Assembly: GCF_047511655.1 (NCBI RefSeq)
Contig: NC_133394.1
Span: forward strand, 56,886,501 to 56,950,500
Reading direction: 5' to 3'
Length of the DNA stretch: 64,000 bases
From: Castor canadensis
Lineage: Eukaryota; Chordata; Mammalia; Rodentia; Castoridae
Position 1 is the first letter of the stretch; the number at the start of each line of letters is the position of its first letter. Under the pieces are notes generated by a model that worked only from the letters and a program-made list of their open reading frames with translations, did not search any database and was not told the origin of the DNA. The translations under genes and the position numbers were made by a program. This document shows, in pieces, positions 12,501-27,500 of the stretch.

Positions 12501-15500
12501 TCCATGAACAACTGAGATTTCCATGATGAACCTTGATTGTGCTGGACACTAATTCAGACACCTTGTGTCCAAATGAGCCCCAAGAGAAAGAAGTAGGAGA
12601 GACAATTTCCCCTGGGGAAATTGACAAGGTGCCTGCTCCCCGGCCCCTTGTCAGCTTGAAGCAGATTCAGAAGAAAAAGAGAGCTCTAGCTCCTCAACAA
12701 CCTCAAAAGATTTTTTTGGAATCTTGTCTCTCTGCGGGGAAGTTGAGGTAGGACAGAGTTAGGGAAAGTTCTGGACTCACAGAAAATATATGACTTAATA
12801 TTGCATTTCAGATTGATGATGCCCTGTGCTCAGGGACAGCTTGGACCACCCTCACCTGGCCTGGGGGCTGCCTGTGCCCCGCCCCCCTCTTTGATTATTG
12901 GATGGAAATCATCTGGTTCTGCCCTTCCCATAGGTTAGCATTAAGTCTTAAAAACACCTGGAGAGGGGAAACAGGCTCTCTGTTTCCAGATTCCACCTGT
13001 GCCCACCATGATCCCTTTTGTAATTTCTCTCCCCTACCTTTTAATAAACTCCAATTACACCCATGTGTCCTGCTATGGATTCTTCCATGCAGGACACAAA
13101 AGACTTTGGAAAACTTCTGATCAGAGACTGCACTGTTGCCATTAACAATCTGAAAGCAAATGAGGATACCTGTTCGTATGTATTTTATTACTTATTCATA
13201 TTACTTACACAAGCGGTCCCATTATTAATTCGTCTCTGTGTTGTCACAATTTATTTCTGCCAACATAAGACAGAAAGTAGAGTGGTCTTTTCCACATAGG
13301 AAATTTTAGTGCTATTCATTTACTTCCACCCATGAGTCACAGAATTGGAAGGACTTTTGAATGTTATCTCTAATTTAGCTGTTAACTCTTAACAGTCAGT
13401 CACGGCCAAAGTCACCTATGACAGACGGTTGTCTGGCCTTCACAGCTTCTCCAGATTTTTCGCACATATTTGAAGGCTAAGATTAGATACACTATTCAGG
13501 AGAGATGTAAAATAATTCCTTTTTTGCTTGCGCAAGCCATTTACTATATAACACAATATAATTCACCGTGATGATTCATACATGTATCTTGTACTCTGTT
13601 ATAGCCAGAAGGTTATTAATATTTATCTCACACAGTTATTTTCATCCTTAGTTAATACTGTATCTCTACTTTGTAGGGATCATATTGAATTTATTTATTT
13701 TTTGAGGGGACAATAATGCCAATCAACTCTTGTCTTCTATAAGTGAATTCTATGGTAAGAAGCAGCAGGCCTAGTGACCACAGTGAATATTCCAGGCTAG
13801 TCCTTAATTTAAATACACTGTCCAAATACTAAAGACTTTTTTTTTTTTGTGGAGCCTCTAGGCAAGGGGAAGCTGTTTTTCCTCATCACTGGAAGGGTAC
13901 TGTTTCTGCTGGCTCAGAGGGTTCATGAGATTTTAAGCCTCAAAATTCTCATGTTCCTTCATTCAGGGTCTGAGAGTCCTATTTTTTTTCTGTTAGGGAA
14001 CTGGATTTGGTATATGACACTTGTCAAACTCAATGCTGTCTCCTTTGGAACTCTGATGTCCTTACAGCTGAATTTAGGCCTCATTCAGAATTGCCTGTTT
14101 TGTGACTGACAAACTCAGGGATCTTCTTAAATGCTGCTATGAAGGACTTAGGATTTTGATATTGTGCCTTGAATGGATAAGCTGACTTCAGCTCATCATT
14201 TTTATCTTGCCAAGGCTTCCAAAATGTTAATAAAAGCCAGCCATCTTCAAAGCTATACAATTATTATTTCCATTATACTGTTAAAATACCACAGCTACCA
14301 TATAACCCAATACTTCCCCTTCCATCTGTACCTCATTCCATTCTACACATAAGACCTTAGTACTTGTCATGTAATTGTATGCCAGGGGGTATCACTACCC
14401 TATTATACTGATGTCACGTGCTGGCTGGACCTAGAAAGCAGGAGGTATAGAATGCAGGAAGTATCAAGTATCCTAAATGTGGTAGTAAGAAATCTATGAG
14501 AATAATTCTCCATTTCTAACTATGGAAAGCCTGGGTCCTTATCCCCTGTTGTGAATTAATAAAGTGACATTGTAATTTATAAAACAGTCTCCTGATAGGT
14601 TGAACTAATCTTATTCAGAATCCAAATGATTTTGAAAAGAGGAATAAAATTTAAGTTTGTTGGTATTTAAAGCACCAATTGCTGGATAATAAGTACTCCT
14701 GAAACATTCAGCCACCTTACCCTAAAAAGAAAGAATTACTAATACAGACTTCCCTATTTCCTACATACAGTCTTCCATCTTTAATTGGGTGTTCTTGAAA
14801 CTTTCAAAACAGATGACTGTGCTAGGTTTGAGAAGTAGTTCTTACTCTTTATCTGGCTCACTTAATTTTCTCTTCTCCATATTTCTTTTTCTTTCCTTTG
14901 TTCTTGCCTTTCTTATCTTAGGCCACTAAATGTGTACTGCTTAGTCTCACTGGCATCTGAATCAAAGAAAATTATTAACTCCAGTAACAGACAATGGCAT
15001 CTGTATTATACATTGAAAACAAACTGCCAAAATGATCAAACAAAAACTTAACTATTGCTCTAAAAACATGACTCTGTTCAAGTGAAGTCTTTTGCACCCT
15101 ATGCAATGCATCCATAGGCATTGCCAATCCAACTATTTACTTTTTCAGGTTCAGGTTTAAATTTATTTTGTTTTTATTTGCTCAATTTAGTGAAAAAAGA
15201 TTACTCTCTAGGCTTGAATTATGATTCTGCCAATTACTAGCTGTGAAGTATTGAAAAAATTATTGCAATCTCTCTAAATCTCAGTTCTTCTAAAAAGCAA
15301 CAATGATTACTGAATGAGAACATCTCCATGGAAATACTTTATGTCATTACAGTGATTAACATTATTTAATTATCTTGTTTTTGTTCCTACTGACATAGCA
15401 AAATGAATTCGGATTAAAATAATTTTTTAATCCTGAAAACCTCACCTACCAGGATCAGGAATGTGTGCTCCAAAATAACAAGTTATTGGGTATATATAGT

Positions 15501-18500
15501 GAAGTGTTAGAAAACGTTTTGTTATAGTTTTTACCAAGAAGGATGTCACAGCTGAGTCAACTATGCACTATATATTGGTGCTACCACATTTTACTCAGAG
15601 GTTTTCTTTTTTTTCTTTGGCTGTACTAGAGTTTGAACTCAGAGCCTTGTGCTTGCTAGGCAAGTGATCTACCACTTGAGTCATGTCCCCAGTCCTTTAT
15701 GTTGCAGTTGGTTTTTGAATAGAGTCTCACAGTTATTCCCAATACAGCAGAGATCCTCCTATTTATGCTTTCTGCATAGCTGGGATGACAAGGTGGGTGC
15801 CACTATGCCCAGATTTTATTGGTTGAAATGGGGGTCTTGAGAACTATTGCCTGGAGTTGGCCTTAAAACTGTGATCCTGCTGATCTCTGCCTCCTGAGAA
15901 GCAGGATTACAAATTTTTAATTGTCTTTAGATATGGCTATAGGTTCCATGAGCCTCTAAAGTAACTGTTTAAGTAGCTACTTAGGAGGATGAGATAGTGA
16001 GGGTTGAACCACCAAGTAACTTGAGGCAAATAGTTTCATGAGACCCCATCTTCAAAATAACCAGAACAAAATGGACTGGAGGTGTGGCACAAGAGGCAGA
16101 GTGCCTGCATTGTGAGCACTTGCTTTGCAGGCGTGAAGCCCTGAGTTCAAACCCAGTCCTACAAAAAAAGTTCCCCCATCCCCCAGCATAAAGGAATGAC
16201 CTTCAGTTGATTCTACAGCCAGTGCAAAAGAAAGTCAGGGTGGAAAAATTGAAAATCCTCCACTTAAATCTTTATAGGTAAGCATTACAGGATGATTTCA
16301 GGCATTCCAAAGAATGACTAAAACAATGCCTCTGTGGATTTTCTCTTGAGTTTTTTTCCTGTACTAGGATGATATTTATCTATCTGTTATTTATCATTAT
16401 GTCTTGGATCTTCATTTATTTATTTCTTGACTACCTTGGAAAACACTAACAAATATTTCCTAACACTAGCAATGATTTCTTTGATTAAACTGAAAAATAC
16501 TAGGGAAGCGTTGAGTGCAATCATGGTTAGCAGAGAATCATAGAACTTATATTAGTTTATAGTGGAGTTCAGGAAAAGTTTAGTAGTCATAGTTTTGATT
16601 ATTACTTTGGTTTAATAACACAGCAGCTCAAGTCAATTCTTTCCTTTTCAATTATGTAATGTGGAATACTCTGAGAGATTGATTTCTGTAAGTGGAACCT
16701 GTTAAGTCATTTGTCTTGACAGCTTTTATATGGGGAGGACCCCCAAAATACCTAACTGCTCAGGTTTGGAGTAAGCACAGCCATAACTGCCCGGGAAGCT
16801 CCCTGTAGCCCAGCTTTAAACAGTATCAGACCTAGGTTTATTTGTTTGTTTTAAGAAATGAGTAATGAAAAAACATACTTTTATGTGTTACATCTACCAG
16901 CCCTGAATGACTACTTAAGAGAGGAGCAGGGCTAGAGGTGTGACTCAAGTGTTAAAGTGCTCACCTAGTAAAGCACAAGGCCATGAGTTCAAATCCCAGT
17001 ATCACACACACACACAAAAAAAATAGAATGTTACCTGGCTGTCTTTCAGTCTCTGTTAATAGACTTCTTACTGAAATTGTCTCTGACCAAGTCATTGCTG
17101 AATCCTACTGTGCTATTTAAAAATTCTTCAGTTTTCTTTCTAAATTCCAAAGTGATTTAGAGCAGTTTATAAGGACATATAATATATATGTAAGATATAT
17201 AAAACTGTAGTAGTTCAGTATTTTGTTTGATCACTTACTCTAATTCCTAAATTTTATAAATGGGGATACTTAGGTCCCAAGGGGCTCAAAGACTTCCTTT
17301 CAATCAGACAGCAAGTTGGGGGTATGGCCAAATGTTAGGAATCCAGGCTTTCTGATTCAGTTTTGTTTCTACAACTTCTTATGTCATGTGAGCCAGGACA
17401 AGAGTAAATGAATTTTGGTGACACTGCATCTTCTTTAAATGAAAGGAAAAAAAGAAAGATTAAGGGATATACCATTTATAGCATCTAGAAGTAATTTTTA
17501 GTCCTAATGTATAGATTTTTTTGATATAACAAAATGAATTAACCAATTTATACTACTTGTATATATAGAGCCTTTTAATAATGTATGGGAATATCTTCTG
17601 TGTGACCTACTGGAAGACTATCAGTCTTAGTCAATTTAATGAACAAAATTCTGAGTAGAAGAAAACCCAATTTCCCTTTGTGCTATAAAATGTTAGCTTT
17701 GGTTACTAAGTATAGCATTTAGCTATAAATGAAGTTTAACATGTTCTAAAACAACCAAGTTAAAACTTCCTTAATAAAGGACACACTATTTACACCCAAC
17801 AAAAACGCTTTCTTCCTTTCCTAATGTGATGTCAAAGTAGTCCTCACTTCCAAATAATTTATTTTAAAAAGTGGTGAACTGACTCGGAACTGCGAGGAAG
17901 GTGGATGGTTATGATTTCACTGTCACCTTCATGTCTGAACTCTCTTCATCTCTGGCCTATTTTTCAACTACTTCATCCCTCACTGACAATTATTTCTACT
18001 AGGTGATGCCTAAAACTAAACCTGTGTGTGTTCAGAGCTTGGCACTCAGTTCTGTTATGTGATGATTGTTATGTACCCATTTTTTTCTGGGGCAGCACTG
18101 TGCTACATTATTGCTTGACTCCCCATGGCATGATTCCACAGAACACCACAGCTGGCTTCACTAAGCTAAATAGGGGTAGTTAGTATATCCCCACTCCCAG
18201 TACTTCAGTGTCTTCCTGTATCCAGCCCTGTGGTTTTTAAAAGTATTTGTGGGTCATGATGGTGGAAGTTGTAAAATAAAATTACTAATTAATGTGCTTC
18301 ATCTCACATCACTTTTTAGTACTATAGGGAACTTATGTATTAACTCATATAGCAAGTTTTCTGATAATAATTCATCATGAGGAATGATGGGTACACCAAC
18401 ATAAATAATATGCTTTTGAATAAGTTCATGGTTTGCCCTTCCTAGGATTCCTGATTTTGCTATGCTACCATTAGTTCATCCCCAATTCCCAGCTCAAAAC

Positions 18501-21500
18501 ACTGAATGATTTTAAAGCATTCTTCTTCTTCTTTACTCATAAGTGTACTATCACCAATTCATATGGGCATCTATTTCTTCCTTCCTTTTTCTGTCACCTC
18601 TTTAGAGCAAGCCTTCTTTACCTCTCATCTTGATTACTGTAGCAGCCACCTGGCTGGCCTCTTTAGCTAAGAGGCCTTTCTTACCCTCTTGTTTAATAAG
18701 TATTAACAATCATTGCTTATTTAATATATTCTTCTTTATTGAACACAGAAGAAACATACAAACTACAGTCATAATCACCAGAAGCTGATCAAAGCTACTG
18801 AGCTAATAGACTGGTTATAAAAGTGTGTAAAAATATGTAAACATCATTTTTAGTAATGTGGCTTTGTAATACCACATATCAGCAACATGACTTAAATCTG
18901 CACAATGGGGGCTTCTTAACTGTGAACTAATGATATCAGCTTAATTTTTCTTTCAGGGAGCTGTTAAGTATACTTTTTTTTTTTTTTTTTTTTGCGGTAC
19001 TGAGGCTTGAACTCAAGGCCTTCACCTTGAGCTACTCCACCAGTCCGATTTTTTTGTGAGAGGGTTTTTTGAGATAGGGTCTTGAAAACTATTTGCTTGG
19101 GCTGGCTTTGAACTGTCATCCTCCTGATCTCTACCTCCTGAGTAGCCACCTGTGCCTGGTGTTAAGTAAACTTAAAACCCTCTTGATTTAATTTAAGCTG
19201 ATACAGAAAATCACAAATATATGACAGATCTCAGTTTAAAAAAAAAAGTATCTCCATTTCCAGTGACATGTGAGCTAGAATACAAATGTTTCTTTATATT
19301 TTCATCATAAGGTAGAGTGGACTGAAATATAGTTAATGATGGTGTAGAAGCAGAACAGAGAGGAGTAACATTGACTACTCTAGATATACATAAATATAGG
19401 TTGTTTTGATAAGATAAATACTAAGGACATTATTTCTATACTTTTTCATCCATGGAGTATTATTTTTGGCATGGATTTCCTATGTTTTTAGCCTGAAGTT
19501 ACGAGTGCCCACATGACTGAATACAAAGCAAACCATAATTTAAAATCTGATAGAATTTTGAAGAAATTAAATCTTGGTTGCATAATTCAATAGATACTCT
19601 AAAATGAAGCCAAAGCATAGACTAGGCAGTGTAGCAAAATGTAGTTAAGTGCATGAGATTTAGCAGTAAGGAACTGAAACATAAAATTGCCTAAGGACAA
19701 TTCAGTCCTTTCATGCTCTGCTCACCACGTGGCAGGCAGATCTGCTAGGTGGCTGGGTTATTTCAAAATGGTTAGATAATATAATTTTTGTTTATTACAG
19801 GTTAGATATTTTTCATACCTGATTAAATTCATTTTAAATTACTGAAATTTTAGTTTTTAGTAAACTAAGCAAGGCATAATTTTAATGAAATCCATTCAAC
19901 TACAAAAGAAAGAGCTTTATATTTCTGGATACTAAATGGATATTGATGAAGTAAAACCCTTACTAGAAAAAGATTTTACAGATTAGTATGTACAGCACAG
20001 TCTTACCCAAACATTAGTGACTGATCTTAAAAAATCTACTTCAGGGATACAGCTCAGTGGCAAGGTGCTTGCCTCCAGTGGGACTGATCCACATACAGCA
20101 AAAACAAAACGAAAACTAAAACACAAAACCCCAAAACCTATTGGACAGTTCTAATGGCTCAAGAATTTTTGGCAGGGGGCGGCGGAGGTGGGGTGTTGCT
20201 GGGGTTGAACCGAGGGCCTCAAGCATGGTAAGCATGAACTCTACCATTGACCTATATACCTCCAGCCTCGATAACTATTATGAGCCACATTCAATAAAAC
20301 ATTCATAATTACACTCAGCAAAATGTTCACACCGAACAAAAAGGTCTTGCATGATTTACGTAAGAACTGAAAATATTTATAGTTTGTACAAGCCTACTGC
20401 TAAACTTACTACGTAGTTAAATAGGACTCTGAAATGATTCCACTGATCAGATATTTCTGTAAATAGGCATCTTTACTTATGAATCATATTATTTTTACCA
20501 AGAAAATGAATAGCTCCTTACTGACTTTTTGTTGTATAAATAAAAAAGAAAAAACAAGGCTAGCATGGCTCTGCCCACGGGCAGAGATTGAGAGGATCAT
20601 GGCTCAAGGCCAAACTGGGCATAAGTTAACAAGAGCATCTCAACAAATTAGTGGGGAATGGTTGTGTGTGCTGTAATCTCAGCTAGGTGGTAGGAGTAGG
20701 TAGGAGGATTGTGGGTCTGAGGCTGGCCCTGAGAAGAAACTCAAGACTCTTATCTGAAAAATAACTAAAGCGAAAAGGACTTGGGGACATGGTAGAGCAA
20801 GCGTAAGGTCCTGAGTACTGTCAAAAACAAACAAATCCAACCCCTCCCCCCCCAAAAAAAACCTAACAAAACAAGCAGTGTGCATACATCCTGCCATACA
20901 TTGCTATAAATATAAAACTGACATGAATTAGAGAACAAATAATTAAAATTGTGCATAAGGTAACTGTACCCAGCACAGTTTTATATTCTGTACACTTTCC
21001 TCTATACTTTGGTGTATGTTAGACACTAGGTATGAATGCAGTGGAAAAGCAACACAGACTGTGAATATCCTGTGTGTGACATAGGCACTATTACACAGAT
21101 TCTGAAAGTAAGCAAACTGAGGTTGAGACTAGCCAAGACAGAGTTGCACACAGCCTGGAACCTGGTCAGTCGACTCCTGGTCTGTTTTGTTTGTATTGTC
21201 TTCCATTCACTCTGCACATTGTTGTTAGGTTAATTTAAATATTATTATTACATTAATCTGCCCATGTATCATACTCATCACTTTGCAATCACAATTGAAA
21301 CCTCTCAACAGGCTGGGCACCAGTTGCTCACATCTGTAATCCTAGCTACTTAGGAGGCAATGATGAGAAGGATCATGTTTTGAAGCCAGTCCAGGAAAAT
21401 AATTCAAGAAACCCTATCTTGAAAATACCTAACACAAAACAGGGCTGGCAGAGTGGCTCAAGTGGTAGAGTACCTGCCTAGCAAGTGTGAGATCCTGAGT

Positions 21501-24500
21501 TCAAATTAAAGTACCACCAAAAAAAAAATACCACTATTAACATTTATTCCCTCCACTTCAAGTCTAAAGGCTCTCTTTCAGGCACCTTATAACTATGTCC
21601 TACTGTTACCATCCAGTCCTTCCAACCCAGTGTTTTATCTATGCTCCAATTCAAATATACATCTTATTGAGGCTAGGCATGATACTCTTTTAGTTACTAT
21701 ATACATTTCTGTTGATGATAAAAAGCTTCATTGGAGTCAGAGATTCTACCTAACTTAAACCTCAAGAGTTACTCAGAGGAATAATTTTTGACCTATAACT
21801 TCTGGGCATGAAAACATTTGATCTCTGATCACGGTACTTCTCTGAAGAATCTGTTGCTTCTAGTTGCCTAGGCTCTATAATTTGGTGCAGAAGACATTTC
21901 ACATTGTTTCAAATTTGTCTCTTAGGTCAAATACCTTACCACTCCCTGCAATCCTTACCACAACAAACTTTTCACCATTATTTCCACACTATGGCAGTAC
22001 CTTTTTGAACTCTGCACTTTCATGTGGTTAATTTTAATTTTCTCAGTTTCTGGGATCCTTGAACTTGCTAGGCAAGTACTCTATTACTTGAGCCACACCT
22101 CCAGCCATTTTTGCTTTTCAGATTAGTTTTCAGAGAGGGCCTTGTGTTTTTGACCAGGCTAGCCTTGGACCACAATATTCTACCTAGGCTCCCATGTAGC
22201 TAAGATACAGATGTCTTCTTCCATGCCCAGCTGATTTGTTGAGATGGGGTGTAGCTAATTTGTTGCCCTGTCTGGCCTCAAACCATGATCCTCTAGATCT
22301 TTCCCTCCTGAGTAGTTGGGATTACAGTTGTGAGCTACCATGCCCAGACTGGACTCAGTTTTACATGTCACCTTCTCTGAGAAGTCATTATAGAGTTCTT
22401 AAGGCAAAGCTAACTGTTACCATTTATTCTATGACTAGTGATATTGTCTTAGTATTTGTACTCTCAGCAACTGGAACAGAACAGGAACTCAATGAATGGT
22501 GAATGAATGGAAAACTACCTCAATAATGTGTAAAGAGACACAGTTGTCTTCCCAATTAAATACAGCCGTGTATAATTACCCTATAGCCAAAAAGTAATAG
22601 TGAGCAACACTGAGGGCAACCTTGATGTTTACAGGTCTCTATAGGTATTTTTTGATTTTAAATAAATATCTAAATGATTCATAATTGCTTAAAAGTCGAC
22701 TTTTGATCTTTCTATAATCCCTTAGTCACATCAAAATTTCTATGTTTCTATTTTTCTCTAGACATAACTGAATATTTGGAAAGCAATTTATAAAGTAGAA
22801 GCAACTTACCTTATTTCGATCTTGTACAACCAGTATTTTTCTAGTATTTTCATCAAATACAGCTCCTGTTGGTATAAAAATAAAAGTAATTGAAAAATAT
22901 TAATTTCACTTACCTTAGAGTCCTCCCACACTTAATTGTGGTCATCAAAATGCAATCATTCTTGAAGGCCTAGTTCAAATACCACCTCAGCTGTGAACAT
23001 AGTATAATCTCTCTAGCAAGGAAGTGGTCAATTGTCCAGGCTTTTTTTAAACAAACAAACAAACAAACAAACAAACAACTGAGTATCAATGATAGTTATG
23101 GCATTATGCTAATTTGTAGAATAATCATCTGCATAAACTTATTCCATAAGCTGTCTGTTCCTCATGGTACACAGTTAAATAAACTAATCTCCCTATCATT
23201 TTCTTTAATGTTTAGACAATTTTAAGTGCTTGTTGTAGTCATTTGGACTTCGATAATAAAATACCATAAACTGGGTGACTTATAAACAACAAAATTTTAT
23301 TTTCCACGGTTCTAGAAGCTGGAAAGACCAAGATCAAAGTACTGTCAGATTCAGTGTCTGGGGAGCGCCTTTTCTTCATAGACAGTGCCTCCTAGCTGTG
23401 TCCTTCCTCACATAGTGGAAGGGGCAAACAAGCTCTCTTGGGCCGCTCTTAATAAGGGCTCTAATTCCATTCATGAGGGCTGTGCTCTCATGACCTAGTC
23501 ACCTTCCAAAGACTTCATCTCTTAATGCCATCACTCTGGGGATTATGTTTCAAAGTATAAATTTGGGGGCGGGGATACAAACATTCAGACTAGAGCAGCG
23601 CTTAAGAGTATTGAATAAATGAACTGACTTCATTTTCATTGTCATTCCTTGAATCACTGCATAGAACCCAGGCCTGTGCTGACATTTCAAATCCTAAATA
23701 TCCAATACTCAGTTCAAGACCTCTCTGAAGGCAATTAAATTTCCTTACCATGTATATACACAATTTTATAACATATTAGTATATTGTTTGGAAGGCTTTT
23801 ATTTTATAAATGTTTAATGTTCTAGTTGTTTTTGTTCATTTACTCATCCATTATACATACTGATGTATATGTGGATTTTGTTAGATGTTACAAACAAAAC
23901 AAAGAGTATTTCTTCTCTCCTCTTTCTCTTTTTAGTATTTTCTTTTGGGCAATCCTGCATCAAAAATTTAAATAACACTCCAATAATCTGTGTTAAATTC
24001 CTTTAAATGGGTTAATTTAAACATGTGTATTTACATGTAGTAATCTATTTTTTACATATTCATTCACGCTTTCAATATTAATAAAGTTCATATAAATGCA
24101 CATATAATTCCTTTATATATTAATTGAGCTCCTATTACACGTCAGGTACTTTTCTAGGTGCTAGAAATATAGTGGTAAACAAAACTCCTTATCCTTATGG
24201 GGCTTACATATTGGTATGTGTGTGAACAGGGCACAAATAAAAGAAGATAAATTATACACAATAGCATTAAGTGACAAACAGTATATAGAGGTAAAATATG
24301 TAAATGGGATAGGCATTTGTTACACAAAGAAAAGCAAATGAAATCATAGTGAAATAAAAATACCACACTTAGCATTTAAAGCAGGAAGAAGCTGGGTGCT
24401 GGTGGCTCACACCTGTAATCTTAGCTACTTGGGAGGCTGAGATCAGGGGGACTGCAGTTCAAGGGTAGCATGGGCAGATAGTCCAAGAGACCCTATCTGA

Positions 24501-27500
24501 AATACCCAATACAAAAAAGGGCTGATGGACTGGCTCAAGTGTAGGGCACCTGCCTAGCAAGTGTGAGGCCCTTAGTTCAAGCCCCAATGCTGCCGAAAAA
24601 AACCCAAAAAACAAACAAACAAAAAACCCTACATAAACGACTCTGATTTCAAACTCCAGTACCACCAAACAAGCTGGAAGGAAAATCAGGAAGTGAGGTA
24701 TAATTAACATTGATGATGGATGCTAAGATGTAAACTGTAATCTAACTGGTCTTTCTAGTGGTAGAATGTAAAGGAAACTATTAAATTTTAATAATTTGTG
24801 GTTACTCAAAATGAAATTTTCTAATGAATTCACTAATAACATGAACAGAAAATCAGACAAACAGCACAGCTAACGCCTAATTTGCGTGACCTCTGCAAGT
24901 CACAACATAAAAGCTAAATGAATACAAGATCAGGAATTAAACAGAAGTTGGAAGTATATTATTAGGTGCTGTGCTGAAGGTGCTTGTCACAGTGATGCTG
25001 TGAACAGAATGAGTGCCTAGCTCACACCGGTAGACCCGAGTGTTTCAAATCTGCATCCCAAGCAGGCCTTCTCCTGTGCAGCACTGTTCCTGCACAGCGT
25101 GGCAACTGCTCCAGTAGGTTTATATCCTACTGGAAGATACTGCCATTCATTCAAGAAATACTGGGTGCCTGCTTTACGCCAGACTCTGTCTTCAACCTTG
25201 AGGATACACTGGTGACAGAGAATCTGCCTTCACTGAGTTTATATTATCGTGGGGGAGATTACGTACATGTATATAATTTCATATTGTGTTAATGTTATAA
25301 AGGAAAATAGATCTGGATAAAGGGACAAAGACTGATGGGACAGGAGGCTCAGGAGTTTTTCTGAGGAGGAGATATTTGGGCAAGAACCTCAGGTACAAAG
25401 AAGTAGGACAAGTTCATTGCAGGAGGAGGAGCCAGTAAGGGTAAAGGCTCTGAATTAGACACAGGCTTGCTAGATTTGAAGAACAGTAAGAAAGCCAAAG
25501 CTAATGCTAGTTCAGCCACACCCATCTTCTGTTGTTCACAACAAATGCCAAGAATTTTCTCTCCACTTAAAAATACTCTGTACCTTTCTAGAACAATTTT
25601 TTTTCTTTTCTTTTTTTTACTCTTTCCCTCCCTCACTTCCTTCACAGTGCTGGGGACTGAACTAAAGGCCTCAAGCTTCTACAACTTGAGCCAAGTACCC
25701 CACTCTCCAGAACAGTTTCTTCCATTACCTTGTCCCCACCCCAAGAGACACCTCAAATTCTAGCTATTCTTTAAGACTGTTTAAGTCATGTCCCCCATTC
25801 CCTGAAGTCCTCTGGTTCTAACTACAATGTACAATACAGTACTTAGTTATAAACATGTCCTTTATAGGATAGTCCTTGTACATAAATTACCAATTTTATA
25901 GTAATAACTGTAAACTCAACTTAAAAGTCTATGCCAATAGAATAATTATCTCTATAACTTTCCAGTGAAGTGTGAGTAGAATCTTTGTAACAGACCTGAG
26001 TGGAAAATTCCTAAATGTTTACAGAGGAGTAGACATTATTAGACATACTTGAACTGCTTTAAAACATTTCAGAGGTGAAAACTAGCTCTTAAAAACATCC
26101 ATCACAGAGATTGAAAAATCTAACCTAAAGTTCATTTAGAAACACAAAAAAACGTGAATAGTCAAGGCAATAGTGAGCAAAAACAGCAATGCTGGAGGTA
26201 TCACAATACCCGACTTCAAACTATATTACAAAGCAATAGCAATAAAAACAGCATGGTACTGGCACAAAAACAGATATGAAGACCAGTGGAACAGAACAGA
26301 GGACCCGGATATGAATCCACACAACTATAACCAACTTGTCTTTGACAAAGGAGCTAAAAATATACGATGGGAAAAAAAAGACAGCCTCTTCAACAAATGT
26401 TGCTGGGAAAAGTGGTTATCTGCCTGCAGAAAACTGAAACTAGATCCATGTCTATCACCTTGTACTATTATCAACTCAAAGTGGATTAAGGACCTTAATA
26501 TCAGACCTGAAACCTTGCAGTTAGTACACAAAAAGCAGGGAATACACTGGAAGCAACAGGTATAGCCAAGGACTTCCTCAGTAGAACTCCCAGCAGCCCA
26601 GCAACTAAGAGAATGGATGGACAAATGGGACTACATGAAATTAAAAAAGCTTCTGCACAACAAAAGAAATGGTCTCTAAATTGAAGAGACCAACCACAGA
26701 GTAGGATAAAACATTTGCTCATTACACATCAAAGGACTGATAACCAGAATATATAGGGAGCTCAAAAAACTAAACTCGCCCAAAACCAATGAACCGATAA
26801 AGTGGGCAATTAAAGTAAACAGAATTTTTTTAAATTAAGAAGTCCAAATGGCTAAAAAACACATGAAAAAGTGCTTACAATCCCTGGCCATAAAGGAAAT
26901 GCAAATCAAAACCACACTAAGATTCCACCTCACTCCTGTTAGAATAGCTATCATCAAGAACACCACTAACAACAAATGTTGGTGAGGCTGTGGAGGAGAA
27001 AGGAACCCTCATACACTGCTGGTGGGAATGTAATTAGTACAACCACTTTGGAAAACAATATGGAGGCTTCTTAAAAAACTAAACATAGATCTGCCATATG
27101 GAGGCTTCTTAAAAATCTAAACAAAGATCTGCCTTATGATCCAGCAATCCCACTCCTGGGGATATACCCAAAGGAATGTGACTCAGATTATTACAAAGGC
27201 ACCTGCACACCCATGTTTATTGCAGCACTATTCACAACAGCCAAGATATGGAAACAGCTAAGATGCTCCACTACTGATGAATGGATTGAGAAAATGTGGT
27301 ATTTATACACAATGGAATTTTATTTAGCCACAAAGAAGAATGAAATTTTGTCATTTGCAAGTAAATGGATGGAACTAGAGAATATCATCTTTTAGTCAGG
27401 CTCAGAAGGCCAAAAATCGTATGTTCTCCCTCATAGCAGATTATAGACCTAAAACAAATGCAGTAATATTATTGGATTTGGGTCTCACACTAAGGGGAGA

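Larger units (their letters stand above)
4817..22809 (-). other. NUDT6 intron 3
   Basis: This is the longest NUDT6 intron (18 kb). It holds the inverted LTR-like pair with nested L1 (10.2-13.2 kb), a MER5-like fragment near 9.0 kb, MIR-like pieces and about nine SINEs after 15.6 kb. From 5.4 to 9.0 kb, 9.6 to 10.2 kb and 13.2 to 15.6 kb I see AT-rich unique sequence and little else. Confidence 0.85.

Noticed and set aside
12533-12751. Open frame of 72 codons between the LTR-like repeats
   Set aside because: It has no recognisable domain, no homology I can name and a length expected by chance.
23049-23079. Short regular repeat as a possible CRISPR-like array
   Set aside because: It is a simple AAAC microsatellite without spacers, in mammalian DNA.
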